64,000 nucleotides of DNA from Bugula neritina (Eukaryota; Bryozoa; Gymnolaemata; Cheilostomatida; Bugulidae): the NCBI GenBank assembly GCA_964035545.1, contig OZ037767.1, positions 8,112,207 to 8,176,206 of the forward strand. The letters run 5' to 3'. Position 1 is the stretch's first letter. Each line of letters starts with the position of its first letter. Both the position numbers and the translations under genes were made by a program. This document shows, one piece after another, positions 26,201 to 36,100 of this stretch. Below the pieces are notes generated by a model. It was not told the DNA's origin and ran no database searches. It saw only the letters and a list, made by a program, of their open reading frames with translations.

Positions 26201-29200
26201 TGCATTAGGCTACCTGCCAAATATCTTGTAATTTTTGGCTATAGGAGCAGTATCAGTTCTTACACCAAGCAGTTTACGAGCAGAGAGCAACCACAGGCTT
26301 CGTATCGACCCCTAACGACCTAGTGACTAAGATCACCACATTCGAACAGAATCAAGGCTCTTCCAATGACATTATTTCTCAAGAATTCTGGGTAATATTT
26401 TGCAATTTTTCGACATTTCACTCTTATTTTTATCAGTTTACCTATAATTTGTAATTTGATGGCTATAGTAGAGAAAAATTTAAAAACTCAAATCTTTGAA
26501 ATGTTCAAATTTTTTTTACGTCACAGTTTTGACAAATTTGTGTTTTTGAAAGAGAGATTGGGCCAAATTTGTCTAAAGATATTTCTTTGTGTTTTATTGA
26601 ATTTTTTATGCTGCGAGACAATAATTTTGTCACTATTGACGTTTATCATACTTTTACATTTTATTTTAATTTTAGCACATTGAGAAGAAAGTCAAAATGG
26701 CCAAATTTGACTTTTCATTTGGTAAAGATTCTGCCAATAAAGAGAAAAACAGGTTTTCTGAAATACTGCCAGGTGAGAAGTTAATGATATACACATAGCT
26801 TTACAAATATGAAGGATAATAACCTCTATGTGCACTGCTAGTGTGATATAGATATAGTGCAATGAATTGCCTTCACTTCTGTCAAACACTGCGGCAGGAT
26901 GTAAGTGCATACCTCATTGCATTGCAATATATTGGCAGTTAAATGCTTTTAAAAATTCTACTCAAACTGTAACTATGCAGCAGTATTTCAAGATAGCTTC
27001 TGGTATGCTGATTGGTTATTTTGTAGACCAATCAACAGCTCACTCCATTGTTGTAATAGCATTTATCTTGTTTCATGTAATCATTTTATAAAAGTGTTAT
27101 GTAAGAGGATGTAAACACGCCATTTACTTGTGTAAAACTATCAACTGCGCTACTTTACTTATCTCTAAGAACAAGTTCCTGGATGTATTGTGTGCTACTT
27201 GAACATAAATCTGCAACTTCATCAGTCGATTATTCACTGCGTTGACAGTTGATAAGATTACATCTTAATTACCATTTGAATCAAACTATTTAAAGTTTCA
27301 CCCTCTGCCAGCATAAAATAATAATACTTCATAGCCTTCAACTTATGAAATTATAGTGTTTTATTGACAATCCAATATGATGTTCATAACTTTCTGATTA
27401 CAGACAGGAAGTATAGCCCGTACTTATCTGGTAATAATGGAATCTACATCAATGCTGTTTTTGTCAATGTGAGTACCGAGTGGCTGAAGACACCATTTTA
27501 TGATGTGTAGTTTAGCATGTATAGCATGAGTAGAGATCATATAACCTGACGAATAACAACTGTTCAGTTTTTTCATTCAGCTCAATTATACTTGTCATAA
27601 AGCCATATGATTTTTAGCAAGGTAGCCGAGATAGAATGTTTGAAATTGCATTGGAATACATAATATAATGTTAGTGTGTTTATAATGATGACATTGTAGA
27701 AGTTGATAGATTTTTGTCAACTCAAGTAACACGTATTGAATGTAAAAGAAATGATGGCATGCCAATTTTATGTCCGTTTAGATAAATTATTAATAATAAA
27801 TCTCACAATAAATTAAATGTTTTACTAACTAAGGTTACTGGAATAACATATTTGTACCTTGTACTTACTCTGATATGAGAATCATGCTTATGGTAGACGT
27901 ACAGAGAAAAGAACCAGTGGCTGGCTACACAACTTCCACTTTCTAATACTGTTGTTGACTTCTGGCAAATGGTTGAGGACCAAGACGTTAAAGTCATTCT
28001 ACAGCTAGATGCCTACCAGGTTAGATGATAAACAATGCCGAAGTGTCAATTCTACCTGAGATATTGTTTGCTGAAATTATTTTTATTGTTCATGAACCAG
28101 TGACACTTTAAAGCATGCATAAATTGTCACGTAATGGGAAAGCCCTATGCAGATTACCTAAACACAACACAAACATTAACAACAGTCACACTGATGATAC
28201 CAGACTATTGACATATGCGAGGAATTTTGTCAGGCAGGAGAGTTGTCTCCTTTATGTGTCATGCTGTTCAATGTCATACTTTAGATACCATTTTACCCAA
28301 GAGCAGACGATGAACAAATGACAGAAGGGTCTTTCACCATCCACAGAATCAAAACAGAAAACTTGGAGTCTGTTACCAATATTGCTCTTCAGATAAAATC
28401 AAAGAAGGTTGATTTCACATTTCATTTTATAGTCTCTTTATTTCTTGGCTATTTATGTACAAACATTATACTATTTCATTACAGTAAGCTATTAGAATGT
28501 TCTCACATTTGTAGGTAAGATATTTTATGTACATGTGGGTTATTTAAAAACATTAAATAGGGATACTGTTTAATTGAATGATGCGTCAAAAATACTTTGT
28601 AAAATAACTCAGGTTATAAAAGGTTGCAGAACAACAATGAGAAACTAAGTTTTGGAATATCATTCCAGAAATAGTGCTCTATTTGCCTTGTTTTTTTAGA
28701 AACACAGAAAGATCTCAGAATTGTGTGCAAAACTAAAAAAATCATAGTATTTAATTTACAGGAATGTTAATACTAATATTTTGTTACAGAAGAGAATCGA
28801 GATAACCGTTGTGTTGGTGAAGGCGTGGGAGGCTGGCCTACCTCCAATCCAAACCATCCTAAATCTAAAGGAGGCTCTGGAGAAAGCTCAGCAGCAAACT
28901 GGTGATCAAACAATATGCATCACTTGCAAGTAAGTGTGCTGGTTTATGTGCTACAGTGTCACTGTGTTACCAATTCCCTATGGTTGTGGTTTCATTAGAT
29001 TAGCACTATCCTGATGCATCAAACAAAAAGTTCATTTGCATAATGCCAAGCATAGGAGGTTGGTGTATGTAGCTTTTGGACTCCCAACACATATTATATA
29101 ACTGTTAGAAATCAAGCCAATTATAAATTGATTGTTTAGATTTAGTAATTTCAATGCACCTTAGCTTGAGTTATAGAATAGCAGTCAGGATAGCAGTGAG

Positions 29201-30217
29201 GTATAATAAAGGCTAATAGATGTAGCATAATCAGTCAACTGAAAAGATAAGTAATGCAACTACAGCAGACAATAAGCTATTAAAAGCAGAGGTGTCCAAC
29301 CTTTTTCGAGGGAAGACCACTGAAAGGGAACATCATGGTTGTGAGGGCCACATTGTAAACATTAGCTTGTGCTGGGGGCCACAGCATCAGTATTTTTCAA
29401 GTTACTTTATTCTAAACTCTTATAAATCATTACACAATGAAGTCCCAATAGTGAATGCAGGCTGCATGTTTTGTAGCGTGTGTAGAAATAAGGCATTTAA
29501 AAGGTGGTTTTCTACTCTAATTCATATACAGTGTAGAAAATAATTTTATGTGTTATGTGTTTGAGGGCCACATACATGTAGGCTGGGGCCACAGTCGGCC
29601 CTGAGGTCACCTGTTGGACAGCCCTACTCTAAACTGTTCCGTTAGGTTGAATCGAGCTCATTTTAAAAAAGATTAAATACTCTCTTAATTCTTATCATCT
29701 ACACTAGGACGTCATTTTATTCTGTAAAAAGTGTATATATGGCAAAAAGCGTTTGACATAGATGTAAATGTAACAACTGTTTCACTCATTATATTATAAA
29801 ATATTCAGTGTTCAAATCAAAAAGCAACTGGAAAAAAAAATATAGTAGCCATGGTAAATTTATAATTTATGTTTGTGTTATCAGCAATGGCAGCAGTAGA
29901 TGTGGACTGTATATCTGCTGTGATAATGCCATAGAGAAGATGAAGACTGAGCAGGAAGCTGACGTGTTCAATGCTGTACTCATGGCCAAACATAGACGAC
30001 CACAATTTATTCCTTCTCTGGTATGTGTCTAGAATGTGGTAATAATTATTATTACATATAACTCTGCTTTCTGGACAGTGCTATATGTAGCGTGTATATT
30101 ACAATCATCTGCTTAAACAACTTTTTTGATGCTTTCAGTATTTATAACAGTATATAGGTTTTTTCATATCATATCATAATCATGTGTGTTTGTACGCTTT
30201 GTATCTATACACTGTAT

Positions 30218-30257
<40 letters not shown>

Positions 30258-30479
30258 GCATAAATCAGCTGTGGTATAATAGTACTGTTGAGTGTTGTGT
30301 TAATTATAATAAAACCACTTACATTATTTAGCAAAAATAACATATGGTGTAGAGCCATATATCACTATTATCTGAGTAAAGCCTATCGTGTCATTGTATT
30401 GTAGGAGCACTATGCGTTTGTGTACGAGACCCTGAAGAGTTACACAGATGCATTCTCTGAATACGCCAACTTTAAATAA
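5132..30479 (+). CDS. Receptor-type protein tyrosine phosphatase with three F-type-lectin-like domains, FN3 modules and tandem PTP domains
   Basis: Predicted single-pass receptor of about 1795 aa that removes phosphate from phosphotyrosine at the plasma membrane. Exons: 5132-5207, 6050-6253, 6448-6672, 7222-7434, 8245-8472, 9495-9725, 10796-11029, 12281-12428, 12534-12721, 13090-13187, 13737-13941, 14790-14893, 14982-15150, 15567-15661, 15800-15998, 16291-16397, 16641-16833, 17291-17384, 17831-18116, 19116-19167, 19516-19657, 21006-21151, 21343-21482, 22046-22133, 22415-22482, 22770-22806, 23771-23868, 24391-24516, 25055-25206, 25686-25821, 26245-26391, 26676-26772, 27404-27468, 27897-28019, 28285-28407, 28790-28929, 29885-30020, 30405-30479. 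Lengths sum to 5388 nt and all phases join. Domain order: signal peptide, three lectin-like domains (about 26-470), five FN3-like modules (471-972), membrane-proximal segment with RSKR, membrane span (about 1141-1162), D1 (about 1213-1543), D2 (1544-1795). The membrane-proximal part and tandem phosphatase domains resemble the MAM-containing R2B receptors, but no MAM or Ig domain is seen. Exon 8 uses the acceptor at 12280 because the one at 12198 leads into a stop. Confidence 0.92.
6050..6672 (+). other. Receptor phosphatase F5/8C or F-type-lectin-like domain 1 (exons 2-3)
   Basis: Residues about 26-168. The domain opens with DNLALNKPCQQSTTY, followed by AEKAVNGN, NWWMVDLEEKF and IKIYNRQ, and ends with LAEVEVYEQD. 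These are the hallmark strands of the galactose-binding-like F5/8 type C/fucolectin fold. It is coded by two exons with phase-1 outer borders, so it can be duplicated as a unit. The fucose motif of F-type lectins (His, then Arg-x-Asp and a second basic residue) is only partly met: His in THT and Arg in NRQE are present, but Asp is replaced by Glu and the spacing differs. Confidence 0.85.
7222..8472 (+). other. Receptor phosphatase F5/8C or F-type-lectin-like domain 2 (exons 4-5)
   Basis: Residues about 169-315. It begins YNLAYRKTTRETSTY and keeps YAVDGV, FWMVDLGDTYDI and IELYNRQGQN, and ends LKEVQIF. Layout and intron position match domain 1, showing tandem duplication. In the sugar-binding motif the Asp position is Gly (RQGQNSVR), while a His is kept upstream (SHTDD). 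Ligand binding therefore cannot be assumed. Confidence 0.83.
9495..11029 (+). other. Receptor phosphatase F5/8C or F-type-lectin-like domain 3 (exons 6-7)
   Basis: Residues about 316-470. It begins INYATKGKAYQESTY and keeps FAIDGK, DWWKVDLGRK and ARIYARDGDC, and ends FREVEIYGYG. It has the same two-exon, phase-1 design as the two domains before it. The candidate carbohydrate His is absent and the basic motif is changed, so this copy is the most diverged at the binding site. Confidence 0.82.
10683..10713. repeat. CATATG/CATGTG microsatellite
   Basis: Short alternating purine-pyrimidine run (ATATGCATATGCATGTGCAT...) in intron 6 of the receptor phosphatase gene. Confidence 0.8.
12281..16833 (+). 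other. Receptor phosphatase fibronectin-III-like modules (exons 8-17)
   Basis: Residues about 471-972. Five modules of about 90-110 residues, each coded by an exon pair with phase-1 outer borders: exons 8-9, 10-11, 12-13, 14-15 and 16-17. The third (14790-15150) is a textbook FN3: APTVTVVG, a LSW in strand B, and QIKCQVRVINEAGEGDLG near the end. The others keep the strand pattern but are diverged. Module 5 has three close N-x-S/T sequons. In receptor phosphatases such modules make up the adhesive stalk. Confidence 0.75.
17291..19167 (+). other. Receptor phosphatase membrane-proximal segment with furin-type site (exons 18-20)
   Basis: Residues about 973-1116. The sequence SYLILVQ, then RSKR at residues 1015-1018, then YITAEIL, FTVGDG and YNGYTN matches the membrane-proximal region of R2B (PTPRK/M/T/U) receptors. 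There a dibasic furin site splits the precursor into two chains that stay associated. Processing of this protein is inferred from that likeness. Confidence 0.75.
19190..19404 (-). mobile_element. tRNA-derived SINE, copy B
   Basis: Best-preserved copy, in intron 20 of the receptor phosphatase and antisense to it. On the minus strand it shows an A-box region (19377-19390), a perfect B box GGTTCGAACCC (about 19339-19350), a central GGAAGAGCATCCAGTCATAA and a tail ending GACTATAAACTTGTGTGAGT. The flanks TTTTATATAACTTT (19176-19189) and TTTTGTATAATTTC (about 19406-19419) are an imperfect target-site duplication. It has no poly(A) tail, so the LINE partner probably recognises the 3' tail sequence. 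Confidence 0.88.
19516..19657 (+). other. Receptor phosphatase transmembrane exon (exon 21)
   Basis: A Ser/Pro-rich stalk is followed by an uninterrupted hydrophobic segment, roughly residues 1141-1162 (GGAIGGVVGAVVVVIVIIVS), and then Arg residues that continue into the next exon as a stop-transfer signal. It is the only strong membrane span in the model besides the signal peptide, giving a type I orientation. Confidence 0.9.
21006..21482 (+). other. Receptor phosphatase cytoplasmic juxtamembrane exons (22-23)
   Basis: Residues about 1164-1260. A basic start (RRRANRNK) is followed by a Ser/Thr/Pro-rich linker, then the helix leading into D1 (ISQLEEYITDCQETI). The end of exon 23 lies in the first unit of a four-copy 35-bp repeat. 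The productive donor is GTAGGT at 21483. Each later copy of that donor would first read through an in-frame TAG. Confidence 0.85.
21467..21606 (+). repeat. Four-copy 35-bp tandem repeat spanning a splice donor
   Basis: Four practically identical 35-bp units (21467-21501, 21502-21536, 21537-21571, 21572-21606, the last with one change at its end). Unit 1 contains the last 16 coding bases of receptor phosphatase exon 23 and its 5' splice site, so the exon end and the donor GTAGGT are present four times in a row. Confidence 0.95.
22311..22382 (+). other. tRNA-like sequence, tRNA pseudogene or SINE head (GCA anticodon position)
   Basis: 72 bases with a fair A box (TGGTGTAATGG) and B box (GGTTCAATC) and a seven-base anticodon-type loop TTGCAAG that would present GCA. 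Acceptor pairing relies on G-U pairs with a mismatch at its inner end, and the T stem and the loop-proximal pair of the anticodon stem also have mismatches. A working tRNA gene is therefore unlikely. It sits in intron 24 of the receptor phosphatase, ending only 32 bases before the exon 25 acceptor. Confidence 0.45.
22854..23129. repeat. Compound CA/TA/CATA microsatellite with inverted halves
   Basis: About 275 bp of ACATAC/ATATAC and GTATGT/ATGTAT words in intron 26 of the receptor phosphatase. Blocks of ACACATA type alternate with blocks of TGTATGT type, so the tract can fold back on itself. The long open frames on both strands here are a product of the simple sequence. Confidence 0.92.
25952..26173 (-). 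mobile_element. tRNA-derived SINE, copy C
   Basis: In intron 30 of the receptor phosphatase, antisense to it. It is flanked by a clear 19-bp target-site duplication with one mismatch (25933-25951 and 26174-26192, TGGTGATTATTACTAAAAT type). On the minus strand it carries the tRNA-like head with a damaged B box (TGATTTTGAACCC) and the central ATCCAGTCATAATTGCTC shared with copy B. Confidence 0.9.
29287..29625. mobile_element. hAT-like MITE, copy 1
   Basis: Non-coding element of about 340 bp in intron 36 of the receptor phosphatase. The ends form an imperfect terminal inverted repeat: CAGAGGTGTCCAACC at the left and, reverse complemented, AGGGCTGTCCAACAG at the right. The interior has several GGCCACA/GGGGCCAC words. 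The same ends and interior occur inverted at 52699-53020. TIRs of the CAGGGGTGTCCAAC type are known from hAT elements. I cannot find a convincing 8-bp target duplication. Confidence 0.65.
30217..30259. repeat. CA microsatellite
   Basis: Mostly pure (CA)n with a short CGCGCG interruption, in the last intron of the receptor phosphatase gene. Confidence 0.95.
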
Positions 30480-30566
30480 CTTCATTAAAGTTTCCTTTCT
30501 CTGAACTTGTCGACTTGGTGAAAAACTGCAATGATTAGGCTAGTGTATATTAGACGATTTATAATG

Positions 30567-30572
30567 AATAAA
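30567..30572 (+). terminator. Polyadenylation signal of the receptor phosphatase gene
   Basis: AATAAA lies about 90 bases after the stop codon, the first such hexamer on the plus strand. Confidence 0.55.
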
Positions 30573-33158
30573 TTATAATCTCTGCTCCATTTTGACTATA
30601 ACTGGCAGAAATTTTCCTTTAAAATGCTGTCAGGTAGTAAATCTATATTAGCTAATGATGTTCTTTGAAAATTATTAACTAATTTATTTTATAGATAACA
30701 AAATTGATTTTATTAAACGCTATAAATCTTAAATAATATACTAAAGTCCAAAACCTATTATAATGTAACGGAAAAGTTGCAGTTTTTATATAAATTTTCC
30801 ATATAATGTTTTTATGATTGCTCTTTCTGTGAGTGTAATATTTTTTATACTAGCTGCACCTATATTCACGGGTCTTTTTTATACTTGCACTACAATCTAT
30901 ATTTTCTGCTGACACTTAATTGCTGTTTGAGATTCAATCAATCTATACGCTAATAAATCATTATATAAAAATTAGAAAATATACAATGACTTAAAGAAAA
31001 CAACATTTGATAAGCCAGTTGGTGTAGGTCCTTATCGCACTAGTTTATTTAACCATGTATAATTAATGAGCCATTATTCATAATGGCTTCAGGTGTATAT
31101 CGAATGTTAATGAGTACTGGGAGCTTCTATCAAACAGAATAACTGGTAGGCCGCACAATTGGACTTAAAATATTCAACTAATTTCGTAACTTGCACTAGT
31201 ATAAACTAAAAGCTGTACAAGTTTTAGAAAATGGCATTGAAGATAAAGCTGAATAAAAAAAAGAGGTGCATGAACAGATATCTGTTTGATGACCTACTAT
31301 TTCCTTATATGATAAGCAGTCCTTTTTCTCAATTTCTGCTCAAATTACATTCAGCAAGATATATGGCATTTATTTTACATTACAAACAATTGCTGTAGCT
31401 TGCTTAATTAGAAAAAATCAATGCGCCCATTGACAAACATGAAAAAGTAATATGCATTATCACCTATAAAGAACAGTGAAATGCATGGGATCCATTATAA
31501 ATACTTCACTCTGTAAGCACCACATATAACAAAATTCTGCAACAAACATTCATCGAAGAAGCTCAGCTTTTGTCAACAACATATACATAATACTACTATA
31601 TACTGTGCAAATAGTGCCCACTGATTGTCTACAGTAGATGAGTCACTTTGGATGTTGAAGTTATCTTCAAAAACCCTAGTTGGCAGCAAGCATTCAAACT
31701 GAATAATAAACAATTGCAACTATAACATAACATTATGTATAATTATGTATAATTATACAACATAATTGTGTTTAAGGGAGTTGTCTTATAGATGTTTAGC
31801 CATGTCGGCGCTCAAAGGGATAATTTAAAGCGCTAGCGAGTCGTATTCAGTCAATTTTATATTTCGCAATTTTAATTTACTTTAGAGTTAACGGTAATTT
31901 CCTCACTTTACTTACAGTTATAATTACTTTGCTGTGTGAATAGATTTATTTTATACTTGCAATATCTAAGAAATATATATATACTTGGCAATCATGAATT
32001 AGTTATCAATAATTTTCTGTAAATAACTAAACTAATACTGGTAACAACGCAATCACGATAATCATAATCATAATCATAATGACTATGAGTCGGATTAATG
32101 ATTAATCGTTATGATTATGATTATGGTGATCATTATGATTATCATTATGATAATCATATTATGATTATAATTTTGAAATTGAATTTCAATTTGATTAAAT
32201 TTAACAAATGTTATTATTATTATGATTATCATCCAATCTTTATCTTCATCTTGTGATATTAGATTTAATCATAATATTAATAATCATAATCATAACCATG
32301 ATGATGATTTTACTTTTACTACTACTACTAGTATTACTAGTACTACTACTAGTAAATCATTATCAGTGATAATGATTTACTAGTAGTAGTAGTAGTACTA
32401 GTAGTAGTAGTAAAAATAAAATGTGTCAAGTACTAATAGTAATTGAATAGAACTAAATGATTTACTCACTACTGCTAAAGCCTAAAGTAAATGTAATTCA
32501 CAACAAATTCTTCTAGTTCTAGTTCTATTGGAATACTACTTAACGAACTTATACTATTGCTACTACTGCTGCTACTACTACTGCTACTATTAGTAGTACT
32601 GTACTAGTAAATGCACGCACACGAATATCAATATATTTGCGTAATCATAATGATTATCGTTTTGATATTGCTATACTTATACTTATAGTAATAGTATAGC
32701 CATATTTATGATATTAATATACAATATACGTACTTACACAGTTAGTGTTACACACACTGACACATATTAATATTGATATTATCATATTTCATGTTTTCAT
32801 GTCAAAAGTGATATATATTTTTAATTTAATACTGAATGTTTTGATTAAAAATCATCTTAGGAGATTTGTTTTGTTGTTGAATATTATATACATGTATCAG
32901 TATCTCTGGACACTTCAGTTTTGCTTGATTCTGCATTAATATTCTTTTGCAATAGTACAGATCAAAACTTTCTCCAGTCAATCATTAATGTTTTCAGATT
33001 CTAGTTTTCTAGTAATATGTTGTTCAGGTTATGATAAAACAGTAGCTCAGCTTTCTTTTCCTGTATATGTCATATCTATATCTAAGGGTTAGGTAATAAT
33101 GCTGCTTGTTATTCTAAGGAACATAGTCACCCATGCCATTTTGAATTTAGGGCACAAT
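30573..33158. other. Intergenic spacer with cryptically simple DNA
   Basis: No exon is supported on either strand. The right half (32050-32610) is a patchwork of TAATCA, GATTAT, ACTACT and TAGTAG words with strong self-complementarity, described separately. The left half is ordinary AT-rich sequence. Confidence 0.6.
32310..32415. repeat. Large near-perfect palindrome of ACT/AGT repeats
   Basis: Centred on 32366. The inner arms CTAGTAAATCATTATCA (32349-32365) and their exact reverse complement (32367-32383) are separated by one base. The match continues outward as (ACT)n against (AGT)n with a small offset to about 50 bases per arm. It would form a very stable hairpin or cruciform. Confidence 0.88.
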
Positions 33159-36100
33159 ATGAACATTGATTTGAACAAGATATGTGGCTCTATAGCTAGC
33201 ACAGCCAATCACGTTGGACATCAAGTTGGACAATATGTTGATGCTCATGCTAGTGGTGGTTTATTGGTATGTATGTCTGAAACATAATTTTTATATAAAA
33301 TATTTTTCACCAATTTATTTACACCTTGTTTAGCAATTTTCAAGTGCAATATAATCTGTTTGATACTGACCTTTAATTAAAATAAAAGGATATAAGTTGT
33401 TAAAAGAATTTCTGTTGAATAGTTCTGCTGATATCTAGAGCTTGTCAACCCTCTATGGTCATACTATGATAATTTAATGGAATAGGTCAAGTTGCTTCCT
33501 CATATATTTCTAGTTGCTGTGAAAGTTAATATAGATACCATACATACATTCAAATTTTAATTGTAGAGCTTTTTTGCCACTGGCAATATAGTGTGCCTCG
33601 TAGCAAAGTGGACTGGCAAGGCCTTACAAATTGTTCAAAGTTCACAAGGTTATCTTGTACCAGATGGTTTGGGAATAGAAGGGCCTCAGGCTTTCAACAG
33701 TGAGTAAATTTCTATTTACTGATGCAAAAATAAATAAATGTTTAGTTATACTGATTGACTTTCTGTTAAATACAGCAAGGTAAATCATCTGCATGGGTTT
33801 TTTGTTTGTTTTTTGATTAAATTTTGAAATTCTGTTTTGTACTACTTTACTGGTTTTTTATCATTCTACTACAAAATTAACCACAGAAAAGCTAAAGTTG
33901 TATGGTTTATTTGAACTGTAGTTTTCAAGTAATCAAATTGTAAAAAAATGTTTAAGCATATTTTTATGACATGCCCCAAAGTGCAACTTTTCAGTGTAGG
34001 TTTATGGAACCGGCCTAAGTCTGACTTCTTTGCCTGTGGGGTATTAAATGTACAGAATAAGTGATTTTAGAAAAAAAGAATAGACTTGGCACACAGCAGT
34101 TTATTAGCACTTTTAAGCCAAAATTATCTCAACTTGCAACTAAAATGAGTGTCTTGTGTAACAGTGTTATGCTGTCTGCTGTAGCCCATTGGACAGTGAT
34201 TAATGAAGGAAATAACATTGTGAGATTACATAATAACAACAACTATTTATGCATCAATGCTGCCCAGATTATGGTTATTCCATCGGTAAGTCTAATTTAC
34301 ATCTGATAACATAAATTTAGGAGTAGGAAGTTAGTTTGTAAATATAGAAGTAAAAAAATTGAAATTTATCACTATAATAAAATTTATATGCTTGGTGAAT
34401 TTTGAATTTCATAATGTATTTGTTTTTTAAACATTATTTTTAAAATGCCACATTTCTTGTGAGACTTTGTTAAATTTTCTGTATGAGATTACATTAGCCT
34501 ATATCAAATTCCTTAAATATTTGTTTGCAATAAAATCCGTCAATATTTTTATTAGTTTTTGATGTTTGTTCTATGTTATTTCAATCATCAATTGTGCAAA
34601 TGGCGCTAGAAAACGTTCATATTGCTGTCCATAGTTTAGTCACTAACTGAATTTGTTGTTGTTGTTGTTATTCATACGTAATGTGTTGGACTGCTTTTCT
34701 AACATGTCTAACCTCTATATACTTAGTCATTCTAGTCTCATTGTACAGCTGCATCTCCGAGATAGAGATTATGTGTACCAATGTTTGAGACTTTTTCTCT
34801 TGGAATTATTTTTATAAAATTGAAAAAGATTAGATTGCTTTTATTGACTGAGAAACTTGACTTTAATCTTACTTATATTGTCTGTCAAAATAAGCATGAA
34901 CTTTTCTACTCATCTCTTTCAGTTATCTTTGTACCATTATTCTGTTTGTTGCTGCAGCCCAGCGGAGTGCCTTCTGGCTCAGAGACTAAGCTCAGGGTCT
35001 CACAAATAGGCAACGCTCACATCACCCTAGAGTCGGTTAAGGAGCCCGGCAACTTTGTAGCAATATCCCAGACAGGGGCGCCTGCCCCTGGGACTGGAGA
35101 TTCTGTGGCTAAGCAGTTCACACCTAGATTGCTGGTACAGTATATTACTAGTCTCTCCTTGCATAACATGTGTATCTGTTCTCTCTCACAATGTCAAGTA
35201 AATTATCCGCCACCTGCGCAGGACCACGGCGAAAGCTGACCAAAGGTGACGAAATAAGTTATCATAGATTTTGTGATTTTTTATAGGGCATGAATCATTT
35301 CACTTGATTTAGTGCACTTTCGCAAATTAAGACCAAAAGTTAAGTTTCGTTTAAAATTCACAAGCATTTAGCATTCGGCGGTATTTTTATATTCTGGTTT
35401 CAGATTGTGTGTGTAAAATAAAAACTGAAAAAGGTCTTGACAACTGCATTGTCACTTTTTCAAATTAAAATTTGGTTTTGGATAGTCTCAACTATTTTGT
35501 TAAATTTATTTGGCTTGTCTTATGGCTGTCAGGTAAAAATATTTGTTTAGTCCGTCTCTCATTTGAAAAATTAAAAACTGCACTACTTCTAGATTATAAA
35601 ATAAAACTTATAAAATTATATTGACCGGCCTTTTTCGATACCTAAATACAGTTCGCTAACCATGATGCAGAAATCATTACTAAACTTATATTTTTATTGA
35701 GAATCCTAAAAAATGCAAGATGATTGAAAATATTTTATTGCTCAGCTTTCTTGAAATCAGGGGAAAAATAGCAATATTAGCAGCTATAATTTTGTGAAAT
35801 GGATGAAAAATATGTGTAGTAATTTACCAATCTGCTTGCTTAAACTAATTTGTCAAAAAGAAGATTTCTTTGTTGGGGGTTTTTATTAGTTGTGCTGCCA
35901 CTCTTAGAGAGTTTTATTTAAGCCAATATTTCTGCTGTGGTGAATATAACTGTTTTCGAGGATCACACTTTAAGGAGGTCTACAGCTGTGTGTAATGGCG
36001 ATTAATGGTAAAAGGACATGGTTATGCAATATATAGGCTGGCGAGGATAAGTTGGTAGTTGTTGCTTCAAAATATATTTTTTATCCTGATTAGAAAGTCA

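Larger units (their letters stand above)
22046..26391 (+). other. Receptor phosphatase catalytic domain D1 (exons 24-31)
   Basis: Residues about 1261-1543. All the classical PTP motifs are present: KNRYK, DYINATY, YIAAQG, TVNDFWFMIW, KCFQYWP, the WPD loop GWPDHGVPD (acid Asp1415), the P-loop VHCSAGVGRTG (nucleophile Cys1448) and the Q loop before EQYQFLHQAVYE. The P-loop is split by the intron after HC(S), a common position in the family. D1 is therefore expected to be active. Exon 26 is only 37 nt and follows a weak acceptor (CAACAAG). Confidence 0.95.
26676..30479 (+). other. Receptor phosphatase second domain D2, catalytically degenerate (exons 32-38)
   Basis: Residues 1544-1795. KEKNRF, IYINAVF, EKNQWLATQLPL and NTVVDFWQMVEDQ show a PTP fold. 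The catalytic parts are changed: the WPD loop reads KAWEAGLPP (no acid Asp), and the P-loop reads TCNNGSSRCG, keeping Cys1725 and Arg1731 of CX5R but losing the His before Cys and the Ser/Ala-Gly context. D2 domains of receptor phosphatases are usually inactive and regulatory, and this one fits that. The ORF ends FSEYANFK and stop at 30477-30479. Confidence 0.9.

Noticed and set aside
27905-28019. Acceptor TACAG at 27904 for phosphatase exon 34
   Set aside because: It breaks the frame; GGTAG at 27896 gives the expected D2 sequence TYREKNQWLATQ in phase 0.
33099-33158. Upstream ATG (MLLVILRN...) as start of the beta-trefoil protein
   Set aside because: Possible, but the segment is not a convincing signal peptide and crosses a good acceptor (TTTGAATTTAG) at 33150, so the downstream ATG was preferred.
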